Below, one piece after another: positions 12,475 to 24,300 of a DNA stretch of 64,000 bases. Source of the stretch: Siniperca chuatsi (lineage: Eukaryota > Chordata > Actinopteri > Centrarchiformes > Sinipercidae). Location of the stretch: positions 21,542,001 to 21,606,000 of the forward strand of contig NC_058042.1 of the NCBI RefSeq assembly GCF_020085105.1, in the 5' to 3' direction. A program made the translations under genes and the position numbers. The notes beneath the pieces are model-generated. The model saw only the letters and a program-made list of their open reading frames with translations, made no database searches and was not told the DNA's origin. How positions within the stretch are numbered: the stretch's first letter is position 1; the number at the start of each line of letters is the position of its first letter.

Positions 12475-14790
12475 ACAAGGTGCAGCAGGAGGAGCAAAAT
12501 GATTAAAGCAACAACAACAAAAATACACATCACAACTGCATGCCATGCATCTTATTCCTCTCCGTTTTCCGTCGCCCATTCTTTTGTTTTTCATGCCTCT
12601 TTAGGCAGGGTTTCTTTTTCTTCATGTCTACCGTCAACATATTCTGGCTGAGGATGACCGAGTTTTGCATCTGCGGCTGCCCACTGCCTGTCAGACCTGG
12701 AGTTAAAAGCAGACAAATTGGGGTTAAAATGTTTGGAATGAAAGAAGTGTTAGAAATACTCACTGTTCTAACCTTGAACTTCATTTGAATGTGTTGTTTT
12801 CTGTATGCTGAAACTCATTAAACCCATTCAACAGGATCACATCAGTGGAAAAAAGAAAAACTTTAACACAGCCTCTCAGAAGAAACAAAGCTTTCATGTG
12901 ACAGCTACGTAAGATCCATTTTCTGGCGTGACATTTTGCCCAGTTTTTCTTTCCTTGTGAGTCTGAAATCATTCATTGTGTTCTGTAGACCTATCAAACA
13001 GACATTTATGTCTTTGGCACAGTTTTAGCTGCACAGCTGTGCTCCAGAGCAGTTCATGATTTGGACTTCTGTACAAACTGGTGAGTAGTTGTTATGAAGG
13101 GCATTACTACTTATTCACAGCCAAGGCATTTTAATTCTATCAAATATTCAGCACCAGAGTTTCTGGCTTCATTGTTTCTTGTTTAAACTGTGAAAAAATT
13201 ATGACTGACCATGCGTCAGGTACTCTGTAGCAACGGAGAAGAGAATGCAAAGAACTATTCCTGAATGAATAACCAGAGTTTTGATTGGCTTGTCTTACAG
13301 TATGTTTTGCTTGTAAAGAACCAGAAAAGGTGTTGCACGTGTTATTGTTTATGTTGTGTGTTTTTTGTTTTTTTCATATGAGGCTTGTTGACCAAAAGGG
13401 CCACAGGTTTAACTGACAAGGAACCAGCTATAATTCTCTATTCACAGTGTATCCTTAAACAGGGGTGCTGATCTGAGGCCAGTTTGCCTCTTAAGTCAGA
13501 GTGAAGACATTGGTACTATGATCCTGGATCAGAGCCCCTTTGCTCTCAGGAAAAAAGGCGCAACACTGTAGCTTTTGTTGCCTTTTGTCAAGAGATACAT
13601 TATTGTACCTTTTTTTTTTAGTGTTTTCTTAGAAGCATCATGAATCCAGATTGTCATTACCCTGGGAAGGAAATCACCTTAGCAGCAGTGGACAGAATAT
13701 TAAAATACAGTATAACTTTGTAGGATATACCTTTTTACATACAAGTGATAACGAGGGCGGTTATCATCCTCAACATACACTTTTAATTTTATAATCAACA
13801 AGAATGAATCAAATGTTTTTCATCCCCCTTGCTGACAACGAGGTTGGTCATAAATGCTGGAAGTGTTGCCTGTGTTTGATGGTTTTAAATGACCCTGAAA
13901 TCGTGTAGGAGGAGGAGCAGTTACAGGTCGTACAACTAGTTTTTTCTCTGCTGCAGATTGTGTGATGGAGGCTTTAAAAAGTTGAAAGTTAAGGCAATGC
14001 AAAGATCATCACCTGGTTCTTGTTGCAGTCAGATTTTGTACATTTTTTTGTGACAAAGTGAAAGCAAAACCTGTATGCACATTTTGTTTAATTTTATCAG
14101 TTTCTGTCAGTGGACCGTTTTGCTGCGTGCAGTCTTCACACCATGCACCACTAGAGGAACTGAAGATCTAATTCCTTCCTTCTTTTTAATGCCTGTAGCT
14201 TCTCCCTCTCGTTTACCGTGAATCCAGTTTTATGCACCACATGAATGTGGGTTACTGAGGGGTAGAAATAGCCCATTGTTATGAGTTGCCTGTGATCGTA
14301 TTTGTAGCAACTCCTGCATAGGTGACTCTTTTTGTCACCTGTAAAACTGCATCGAGAAGGTGCCTGCCTTACAGCTTTGCATAGGTAATACAAAAGCACC
14401 AATGAGCAGCTCTGTTCCACATGTTTATTTTTTGTGTATGTTTTTACAAAGGAAAGACAGAAAAAAGGTTTGTAGACTGGTTTGCACAAACCAAAAAAAC
14501 ATCTAAACCCTCTGTTTGCCAGATTTGAACACTATGATTTGTTTTCTTTTTTCTGTGATGTCATGAAAGATAAAACCTGTGGCACAACGGTTAAAAGAGT
14601 AAATCCATACTCATGCTGCACATGTAAAACCAGATGAAAGGCCACCTAGATGATGTTTTCTACAGTTTCTGTAATGAACTGTTACTTTATCAGGCATGAA
14701 TGTTATTCTGTTGGAATGCATAACTAAAACCTGAGCCTCTGATTCTTTCTGTATCATGTCAGTGGAACTCAATAAATGACAGTATGACAC
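12475..14790 (+). other. smyd2: Probable 3'UTR of smyd2
   Basis: About 2.3 kb of non-coding, AT-rich sequence following the smyd2 stop codon and ending at a canonical poly(A) signal. No exon of another gene was recognised in it. A weaker ATTAAA near 12816 could give a shorter transcript. Confidence 0.6.
14771..14776 (+). terminator. smyd2: Candidate poly(A) signal of smyd2
   Basis: AATAAA, followed within 30 nt by a GT/T-rich stretch (CTTGCTTTGTT) as expected for a cleavage element. It is the last canonical signal before the cenpf promoter, about 450 bp away. Confidence 0.6.
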
Positions 14791-14802
14791 TTGCTTTGTT
14801 AT

Positions 14803-15003
14803 ATACAGTGGTGTGCAAAAGTGTTTTCCCTCTTCCTGATTTCTTATTTTTTTGCATGTTTGTCAGACTTAAATGTTTCAGATCATCAAACAAATTTAAA
14901 TATTAGTAAAAGATAACACAGGTAAACACAAAATCCGGTTTTTAAATGAAGGTTGTTATTATTATGATTAAGGGAAAACAAAATCCAAACCTACATGGCC
15001 CTA
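14803..15003. mobile_element. Fragment of a fish DNA-transposon repeat
   Basis: Starts with TACAGTGGTGTGCAAAAGTG and continues with a block (about 14840-14930) including TTTGCATGTTTGTCAGACTT and TTTCAGATCATCAAACAAAT, recognisable as a widespread interspersed repeat in fish genomes. Only one end is present; the matching inverted end was not found, so it is a truncated copy. I am not certain of the superfamily. It separates the smyd2 3' end from the cenpf promoter. Confidence 0.6.
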
Positions 15004-15142
15004 CATCCTCTAGTTTATGAAAGCAATGAGTAGGATAGTAAGACAAGAGTTTCCAAGGATGTCAGGATATCCTGATATCCTGCGTGTGTGGTGACAAAGT
15101 CACACCACATATTGGCACTGTTGAGGCAGGAACGTAAGTAAG

Positions 15143-15223
15143 CCAATCATGTGCGCTGTTTGTCTGACGTCACGTGAACTGGCCAATGGGCATGGAGCTG
15201 AGGGGATTGCGGTGGAGTTTGAA
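15143..15223 (+). promoter_or_regulatory. cenpf: cenpf promoter: two CCAAT boxes, CRE/E-box and CHR
   Basis: Seen in order: CCAAT at 15143-15147, TGACGTCA overlapping CACGTG at 15165-15176, CCAAT at 15183-15187, and TTTGAA at 15218-15223. The second CCAAT box and TTTGAA are separated by 30 bp. TTTGAA is the canonical CHR, bound by DREAM and B-MYB/FOXM1-MuvB complexes, and CCAAT boxes (NF-Y) about 30 bp upstream are typical of G2/M promoters. GCGG at 15209-15212 is a loose CDE candidate, spaced 5 rather than 4 nt from the CHR. CENPF is a known G2/M gene, so the arrangement fits. No TATA box is seen. Confidence 0.65.
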
Positions 15224-15227
15224 TTTT

Positions 15228-15277
15228 CCAACGTGAACAACCCAAACAGTGCATGAGAAAGAAACATCGCGCCCAAA
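15228..15277 (+). other. cenpf: Probable non-coding first exon of cenpf
   Basis: A strong donor (AAA then GTAAGT) starts at 15278, directly downstream of the promoter motifs, and the first coding exon has a 3' splice site (TAGTCAG, ending 16077) ten bases before its ATG. A short 5'UTR exon therefore probably ends at 15277. The transcription start is inferred, not seen. Confidence 0.5.
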
Positions 15278-15334
15278 GTAAGTGCTGCTATCTTCATTCG
15301 TAACTCTTGTAGCGAATCATTTTAGCCTCAAGTT

Positions 15335-15993
15335 AACGTTGGCACATGTAGGATTTCACTACACATTTTGTAATTTCCGGCCGTTGATTGGTAGATTTTT
15401 GCTTAAAATAGCGTAACGTTATGCTAAAACCATGTCCAACCCAGCCAACGTTAGGGTAACGTTAACGTTACGTCCAACAGAAGCATATTTGTAAAGTTTA
15501 CGCTCCACTTCAAATTAACGTTAATGTTAACATCATTAATATATCAGAGGTGAGTTTCGCTAGCGTTAGTTCACGTTAATTAACACTGAAACTAATGTGG
15601 TAACATTGACGTTAGTTGACGTTAACGTTACGATTAGCTATGTCCGAATATTTGCCAACTTCTCGGTACCCCCACGTTAAACATAACTAAGGTAAGTTAT
15701 AGCGTTAACTAACCAATAACGTATGGACGGTAACGCATTAACGTTACCGTCTTTTTACAACGTTAAATAAAATGTCGTGCATTAAAGTCAGTGCATTATT
15801 GTTGCTGTTAACTTATATAGAGAGTTAACTTTAATAATATGTCATTTTATTTGGCATTACAACTAAAGGATAAGAAGGGGTTAAGATTAGTTCATTTTTA
15901 CGTGATTTTAACTTGTGCATTGTTGTGTTCTTAGGACAAAAACATTTGTTTTCATTGAATATATATACAGAACTTAGCATTTACCCTAACGTT
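15335..15993. repeat. Cluster of AACGTT palindromes in cenpf intron 1
   Basis: Ten copies of AACGTT start at 15335, 15415, 15447, 15458, 15464, 15517, 15624, 15740, 15759 and 15988, most embedded in GTTAACGTTA-like context, with further GACGTTA and CACGTTA variants between. Spacing is irregular, so this is not a simple tandem repeat. The rest of the window has hardly any. CpG is unusually well kept in this stretch, suggesting an unmethylated promoter-proximal region. Confidence 0.75.
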
Positions 15994-16087
15994 ATGTATT
16001 GGTCATATCAGTGTCATTAATGAGCTTTTTGCAGGATTGTTTTTCCCCTTTAAATAAGTTGATGTCTGTTTAGTCAGGTTATAAACC

Positions 16088-18366
16088 ATGAGCTGGGCAG
16101 TGGAGGAGTGGAAGGATGGACTTTCAGGGAAAGCCCTGCAGAAGATCCAAGAGATGGAAGTCCAGCTGGACAAACTGAAGAAGGAAAGGTCCCAGAAACA
16201 GTTTCAGCTGGACTCCTTAGAGGCTGCCCTGCAAAAACAGAAACAAAAGGTCAACAGAAATGGAACAGGAATAAGTGTAGACCTTTGGGGAAATTATCAT
16301 TTCAGAAAAAATACACACACAAAGAAAGATTTGGAAAATTATAGAAATACGTCTATTAATTATCTATGTTCCTCTTTCTCCAGGCGGACAATGAACGTTC
16401 TGAGACCTCTGCTTTGAAAAGAGAGAACCAGTCTTTAGTAGAGTCATGTGACTCTCTGGAGAAAGCCCGTCAAAAGGCCAGCCATGATCTCGGAGTCAAA
16501 GAGCAGCAGGTCAGTTCCTGATATATCTGCTGCAGTTTATTGCTAGTTAGTTTGAAATTCAAATTGCAATATGGCCAAGTGCAATTTCCAAATCGCAGAA
16601 GCTGCAATTGTTTAATAAAAGGTCAAATGTGTGACAAAACAGCATTATAATGAAGTACTTTGGTGCTGCAGAGATGCCCTGGCCTACAAATCTTGTTCTC
16701 CAGATGTAAGGAAACATGTTTGTTTGGTACAGATCCCAACAAATGTCACATCATCATGATTTTAATAGTTTTTTCAGTGAAAATGAAAACTGTGATGCAA
16801 AAATTATCTTTCCTACTAATCATGAACCATCTTAATATCTGTTAAAATAATCGCAATATGATTTTTTGCCATATCGTGCAGCCTTTTTAACAGCAGATAA
16901 TCCTTTTTCACAGATGTACTCGAATGTATATTTAAGCCAACATACAATGTATTTTTAAAATGAAATGTATAGAAAGAAACACCCAGTATTTTATCTCTAT
17001 GGGCTATTACAACTGGAATGTTACATAGTAACTGGAGAGCAGCTCAGTGTCAAGTACCATAGAGCTGTCCAGTAGACAAAGACATAGTCACTAGTAACCA
17101 ACCAACCACTGTGATGGCCAAAAAAAGGAAATTGAGGCTCAGGTTCTACTTATCGGGAATTAAACATGAAATTTTAACTTTCTGTGATCTTGACTAAATC
17201 CCTTTCCTAAACCTAGGTGAGCTACCTGGAGGGTCAACTTAACTCCTGCAGGAAGACCATAGAACGACTGGAGCAGGAGCTCAAGAAGTGAGTTCAGTGT
17301 CTGTTCATATGCATTTTTATGTAAGTAGTGCAGGTGGATTCACACATGTAGCTCCTGTGACTTGGTGCTTTGTCAAGTACTGAGTAAGTCGTCATTCTTA
17401 ACATGAATAGATAGAAACTATTTGACCTGATGGAAAGAACTGAAATCCTGACTCTTGAATGACTGTTAATGCTGTCTTTGTTGTCACTCCATCTGCTCAG
17501 GTACAAAAATGAACTGGATCGTTCTCAGAGCCAGCCTGCTGGCTCTTCCTCCTTGTCATCCTCCTCCTCTGAGCTTCAGCCCTACTCTACTCCACAGAAA
17601 AGTTTCCTTACCCCAGCTCCTGTCCCGGCCTACAGACAGCAGGGTATTTCAGTTTGTTTTTATCCTCTGTGTCTCAAAATTATGGGGTATATGTTTCATA
17701 CGGTCATGTTATTAGACGTTTCTTCTCCTTTTTATCTTCACCTCAGTTGTTTGATTTCCATCTGTATGCTTACCTGTCTGGCTGGTATTATTGCAAATGT
17801 TAGTGATGTTGCTGCCTCTCATCTACTTGGGACTTTGTATGTGAGATGTATATCTCAGTGACTCTGAAACTGAGTTTGTCAGTTTACCCTAACGTGGTAT
17901 TTGTATTTGCGCTCCATAGATAACAGATTAGAGGAGCTTCAGGAGAAATACAGCCAGGAGGTAGAAGAAAGAAAAAGGCTGGAGACTGAACTCAAAGTCC
18001 TGCAGGTCAAAGTGAGTACATTACTTATATTTATTATGTGGGTTTGTCCCTTCGTAGTTGATGGTGTTAACGTATCTCTTCTCTTTTAGCTGTTGAGTCA
18101 GTCCTCAGTCAATGTAAGCCACAAGGACATTGCTGCCCGCCAAGGTGGATCTTCCATATTCCCTTGGCAACAGCAGGATCAGGCCCACAACCGCCAGTCT
18201 CAGTCAGATGCAATGGAAACGCCTCTGAAGAGGAGGGGGACATCCCTGTGGGACGCCCATGAGGAGACACCCATTAAACCCAGCCAGCGGATGAGCTCTT
18301 CCAGAGCAGTGCAGAGTCCCAGTGGATCCTCCCAACAGATGGAGCAGCTAAAAACCATCAACCAAG
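16088..18366 (+). other. cenpf: CENPF N-terminal domain coding exons
   Basis: The first six coding exons (residues 1 to about 290) encode the Cenp-F_N region. The first 54 residues form a coiled coil ending QLDSLEAALQKQKQK, identical to human in that stretch. Then follow a TPQK-containing linker, EVEERKRLE, and a low-complexity Ser/Pro-rich stretch with TP and SP sites (METPLKRR, EETPIKPSQ) that look like CDK sites. In human this end contains one of the two microtubule-binding regions. Confidence 0.85.
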
Positions 18367-21300
18367 GTGGGCTGTGTATAATTTGTTTTGAAATTAATAT
18401 CGTATGTAGTGTTTGGTATCTTTTCCGTGAAATATTTGATAGCCTTTTATTTTGCACATCCATCACCTCTAAAAAATATATTTGACTCATTTTGGCTCCT
18501 GTCAGATGTCCTGACCATGTCCAGCAACAGGGCTTTCATTTTTATTGTTTCTTCATCAGAGCTGCGTGGCCGAGTGTCAGAGCTGGAGAGGAATCTGTCT
18601 GCTCAGGAGAAGGAAATTCGTAGCCAGGCTTCCAAGCTGCAGGAACTACACACCCAACTGAACCAGGCCCGCAAAGAGCTGACCGAACAGGACAGAGACC
18701 TGACCAAGACCAGCCACGAGCTGAGTCAGGCCAACGACAGACACCAGCAGGTTTTGGTCAAGGTAGGCTTCCATCATTGGAATGTTGAGATTTTATTAAT
18801 ATGGGATTATTTGTTTTTGTTCTGTTTCTGCCTGATTACATAGTTTATAGTAGGAAAGATGGCTTGAAAACAGAAGAAAACATGTAAATGACAAATATTC
18901 TGCCAATTGTTCTCAGTGTTCATCAGTTGAGCAGAAGCTGAAACAAGTCACGGAGGAGATGAGCTGTCAGAGGCACAACGCTGAGAGCTGCAGACGGGCT
19001 CTGGAGCAGAAACTCAAGGACCAAGAGAGAGATGGTCAAAAGGTGCAGCAACCTGGAGACATAACTTTATTAGACCTTTAATGTTTTTAGGTTTTAACAA
19101 CACTATGTAAATAAAATTTAAATTTTATTTATTTTAATCCCAAACTTTTGTGCCTGTTGATACATTTTGTGTAGGAGCTAGCCCAGCTGCAAAGTTCTCA
19201 CCAGGCTTTGGAACAGCAGCTGAACCAGACCAGAACCAAGCTAACACAAGAGATCCAACAGTCCAAAAAAGACTACAACGTAGTGCAGGCTGACATGGAG
19301 AAGGTAACTTTGTAACATCTCTGTTCTGCTCTGCATTTTTCTACTCTGATTCATTCTGTATTCACACATCCGTCAACTTGGATAACTTGGAAGAAAAGTC
19401 ACTGAACTGTCTCTGAGGTACCTGAGTTTTACCTTGTTATTTGCAAGTGCCTTCATCATTTCAAGTGTTAATTGTTAAAAAAACAAAAACACTATGTCAA
19501 AAGCACACAAGCTTCTTCTAGTTATTTCTTTGTCATTATGTTATGTAGCTATATTATTGGCTACCTCAATGGTGCTGTTACTGTCAGCATTCACATACCC
19601 AAATGTATTTAGAAGATGGCTGTGAGAACAGCAGAGTATTAGGCTCGGTTTAGCTGGAGTTGAATACAGTTCAAAATGTGGTAGACTGATGCCTTTACCG
19701 TGTTTTCTGATGCTCCACTCCTGTCCTGTACTTCACTTTCAAGAGCCTAACTGATGCAGGATCAACTATTTCAGTTTGCATGCAAGGTATGCCAACCAGC
19801 AATGCAGAAAACGCTGACTTTTATCTCGCAGGTCACATTTGAATATTGAAATTCAACTGTTTGCATCAACTTTTGTCTGTTGAAGGTTTTAGGGCATTTG
19901 TATGTGACATTTGTGTCACATTTCTCAGACTTTCTGCCATTGTTTGTACTTCTACCTTCTCTTAACTCTTCTCTCCTTTTGCTCCTTTCCAGATGTGCTT
20001 CCAGAAGAGTCAGATGGAGAAGGAGGTGGAGGAGCAGAAACAGAAACTGCTGAGGTCAGAACAGACCTTGCAGGCCAGCCAGACCAAAGAGCAGGACCTC
20101 CGCAAGAAAATGGAGGTGGGTTGCTTTTCGTAGAATATCCACTTACTGTAGTTGTGAAATCACCTAGCGTGTCCCCTAATATAGCTTTTTTATCTCTTCT
20201 TAATGTTTGAACAGCCCTTTGTGGCCAAGTTTAAGTATCAAAAAATACCACCAAATATCATTATATTTTAACCAAATTACCAAAATGTAAAGGTTTCAGT
20301 ATGTATTTATCTCAACACTATGAACAGCTCTTCCCTATTCAACATTTCTTCTTCTTCACCTTCACTATAAGTGTTTGTTTGTGCAGCAAAAACCGTAAGA
20401 CCTAGGTGGGTTGCAAATTCCACCCAGTACTCAGGCACATATAATGACACTCACTGACCTCAAGGTGACGCTGTAATAATCAAGTTTACACAATTATCTC
20501 AAGTGACTTGGCCTAGAATCAAAATTCTTTCATCATTTTAATCTCTCATCTGCGTTTTTTCATCTGCAAGTTTTGTGATTCGCATCATCTACGGACTTCA
20601 CTGATCTTAAGTTGTTTAAAGAAATTTCGATACGTCAATCTGTTTCAGTTATACAAGCCAATATCAATTTTTATCAAAATAGCAACAAAAGAGCTACATC
20701 AAATGTTTCTGAAAGTAGATTTATATACCTCAACAGAGCATCAGCATGTAGTGATGACCACGCTGAATTATTTTAAAGAAAATCAAGAATTTTGCTTCTT
20801 GTCAATTAAATAAGAAACAAGCATCCAAATGCTCACAATTTGCTTGGAGCCCAATCATTGCCGCTTGTGGCTATATTTTCTTTTTCTTGTGATCTCCATG
20901 TCTTCCCCCAGCTGTCCCCTTTTTTTTTTTGCTGCCACTCATGTTTTCTCCACATTTCTTCTTCCCTCCAGGAGCTGCAGAAAGAGAAGAACAGTGCGAC
21001 TGTCCAGTTGGACCAGAGCAGCAGGCGTCTGAGTCAGCTGGAGGAAGAGAAGAAGAGTGCAGACCAGAGCCTCAAACGCATCCAGGGATTACTAGATGAC
21101 CTAAAAGGTAAATTAGCAGAATGGCAGAGGGTAGCAGTTATTTTAGAGAATTATCTGAGGCTATCTCAGTTTTTAACTTGTTTGTCTGTTTGCTCTTTAG
21201 CAAAATCAGAGGGGCAGGCGGACGAGCTGAAGAGACTTCAGTCTAAACTGGAGCAGCAGACTCAGGCTTCGGCCCGGGAGCTTGAAAACCTGAAGAAGAC

Positions 21301-24300
21301 ACTTTCTGATGCAGAGACCAAAAATGACAGGTAAACATAGTTTTACTGTAGAAGAACAAGAAAGTTCAGTCACACTTTGTGAAAAAATAAAGAGTACACT
21401 ATATCTGTGGTATTCAACTTAAACTAACAACTAAAATATTTTTATTACACTGTAGATCTCAGAATGAACTGCAGAAACAGAAGCAAGAGACAGAGAGGCT
21501 GACCAACAGATTGACAGTCCTAGAGAAGGAGAGCCAAGAGCTGAAATCCAATCTCACTGCGAGACAGAATGAGTGTAAGGAACTGAAACAAGAATATCGA
21601 GCTCTGCTGGAGTGGAGGAACAACAAGGAGACCTTGATTAATGAAACTGAGGCTGTGCAAAAAGACCTCACTGACAAAATTGGCAACTTGGAGAGCAGTC
21701 TCATCTCGCTGAATGAGGCTAATGATGAACTCAAGGTACGGTGCTGTGGTTCCCAATATATTGACTTAAATTATGGATAAGGAAAGATATGCCACACAGT
21801 TTATCTGAATTGATAATCCTGCATACTGAATCTAATCGGATAAGAAATACTTTTGCTTTATTAAAGAGCAATAGTAAATATGCAAAAGAGAAAATAAGAC
21901 AGGTCTCTTAAAATGAACAGTTAGTTTCATTTTTAGAAAAACCTACATTTGTATTGCTTAAATTGCATACAACAATATTATCTAAACTAAACCCATTTAG
22001 TGCATTTAAGTGCCATATTACATTCTGGGTTTTAAAGATAACATGTTCTGAAGTACAAAAACAAACACCTAATGCTTTGAAAAAGGTTTATATACTTAAG
22101 TTTCAACCTACCTACAGCTCAGGCATAACGTAAGCCTTTATTGTCTTCTTTGTGGCATTTGTAGGAGGCAAAAACGAGTGGACAGGAACAGTGACTATCA
22201 TAATAGTAAATAACATGAATGAAGCTCAGGCTTTCACAAATTGACCACAGCATTTTATTTTCTGTGGTTATTTTCTTGAGCAAAATCTAGCTAAGTTAGG
22301 GACATCATAACTAGCCACCACATTAATTTATGTTGTTAACTAGCTATTACATATAGCCTACATTCTTTAGTAGCCTTCATCTACCTTGTCGGGTCTGCTC
22401 TGTGAACTGGATGCAGAGACTGTAATGTTATGCTTTCTGCTGAGATGCTGAAGCACAGACGTTGTGCTATTGTGGTGGACTAGTTCAGTTTTACAAAGTT
22501 TAATGTGAATATCATCAACCAGTGTTGCCCAGCACATTCTAGGATGTGTTGTATTATTCTTCAATCATTACCATTAATGACCTTTTTCTTTGAAGATTCT
22601 GTGGGCTGATGCTGAAACATAATTTTTACTGTTGGCGTTTTAGATATTTTACTTTCTTTCTGTTAAAGTGTTGTGCTAAAAATATGTTGACATAATGCCA
22701 TCCAGGATTGGAATAAGAAACATAACTGACTCCAAAAATACAATTGCCATCATCAGTAATCTTTTAAGTAGTTAAACCCTCACCTTCAATTCATTTTTAC
22801 TCACTATTGTAGAAGCAGCTCATGAGTGTAGAGGGAGACAAGGCCAGTCTGTCTGCTCACATTGATTCCTTGAAGGGAGAACTCCTTAACAAGAGCACAG
22901 AGTTGGAGGAGAGGGAGCATCAGTACAAGGAGCTCCAGTCTCAGTTCTCCAAGGCTGGACAGAAGCACACCAAAGACCTGGAGAATGTTGCTGTGCAAGT
23001 GGCTCAGCTTGAGGCACAGGTGATTTATTGTATTATTTGTTTTTGTTTTGTTTTTTAGTACATTTTCCAATAATTTGTGGTTCCCAAGGTACAAGAGGTT
23101 TAATGGTATCCAAGATATCCCTGCAAGGTTCATAAGCAAACATAATAGGTAAAAAATTGTTTTTGCCACTGAAAATGAATTCTTAGTTTTGTGTAAGGCT
23201 CAATGATGTAAGAGCAATGAACATTTATGTCCCTTGAAAGATTTTTTTCTTTTAAAAATGTTGAATGTGGTAATTGGGAAAAATAGCATCCCTCTTTCCC
23301 GTTTTGTAATGGGATTAGCTGAAAACAATCTCTGCATCTTTGAAGTGTACTTTTATTCAGATTTTGGTCTTGTTGAGAGCACAGGATACCCAATGACATT
23401 TTAATAACTTACTGTACCTAAAGCAATATAATCAATAGTCATTGATTTGTGCTTACTCTTTTATCTGAACAGGTCAAAGATCTGGAGTTGCAGCTGCAAA
23501 AGGAAATGACTCGAGCAGAGCAGGCTGAGAGGACCAACAAGGAGCTGCAGGACGAGCACAAGGCAGCCTGTGACTTGGCTCGCTCCAAAGACCAGCTGGT
23601 GGAGTTGGGCCAAGCAGAAATTAGCCAGCTGAGAGAGAGCCTCGCTCAGGCCACTGCGCAGCAGGGGGAACAAAGTGCCAGGTGGGAGTTTTGTTTGTTG
23701 TTGTTTAGCCCTTCGATACATCATACTTTTACAAACTTTATAAGGTTTGGTTTTTGTTGAGACTGTGTCTTAGAGCTGTTGATTCCACCCTGCTTCATTG
23801 TGCAACATGAGACTGCAGGATTTAAGAGGTTAATGGATACAGCCACAATGAAATACTTAGTGCCTTATGACATAAGCATGATATGAATACTGTGTCCTCA
23901 TTGTTTCCTTGGGCAAACAATAAATGTAGCTTGCTTTTTACATGCTTATTTTCTGTCTTTGGTGTAATCTCTACCAGGTTGGCAGAGGAGAAGGCAGCCC
24001 TACTGAAGCAGTGTGAGGAGAGTGTTTCAGCAAAGGCTGAAGAGACTGAGCAGCTCAAGCTGCAGTTGGAGGAGGCTCAGCAAAAGCTGCTGCTCACCAA
24101 AAACCAGGTCTTTTTTACTGGACTGCATCAGAAATAGAACAAGCAGTCTTTTGTTTACACATTCTGTCATTTCTTTTGGAGTTGATTCAACTTTAGCTGT
24201 AGTTAGTGATGTTCTAATGGATTGCAATATATTATAATGTACAAAATAATCTTATGACCAATGTGTATATCATGATCAAAGTATCTTTGCTATCATACAC

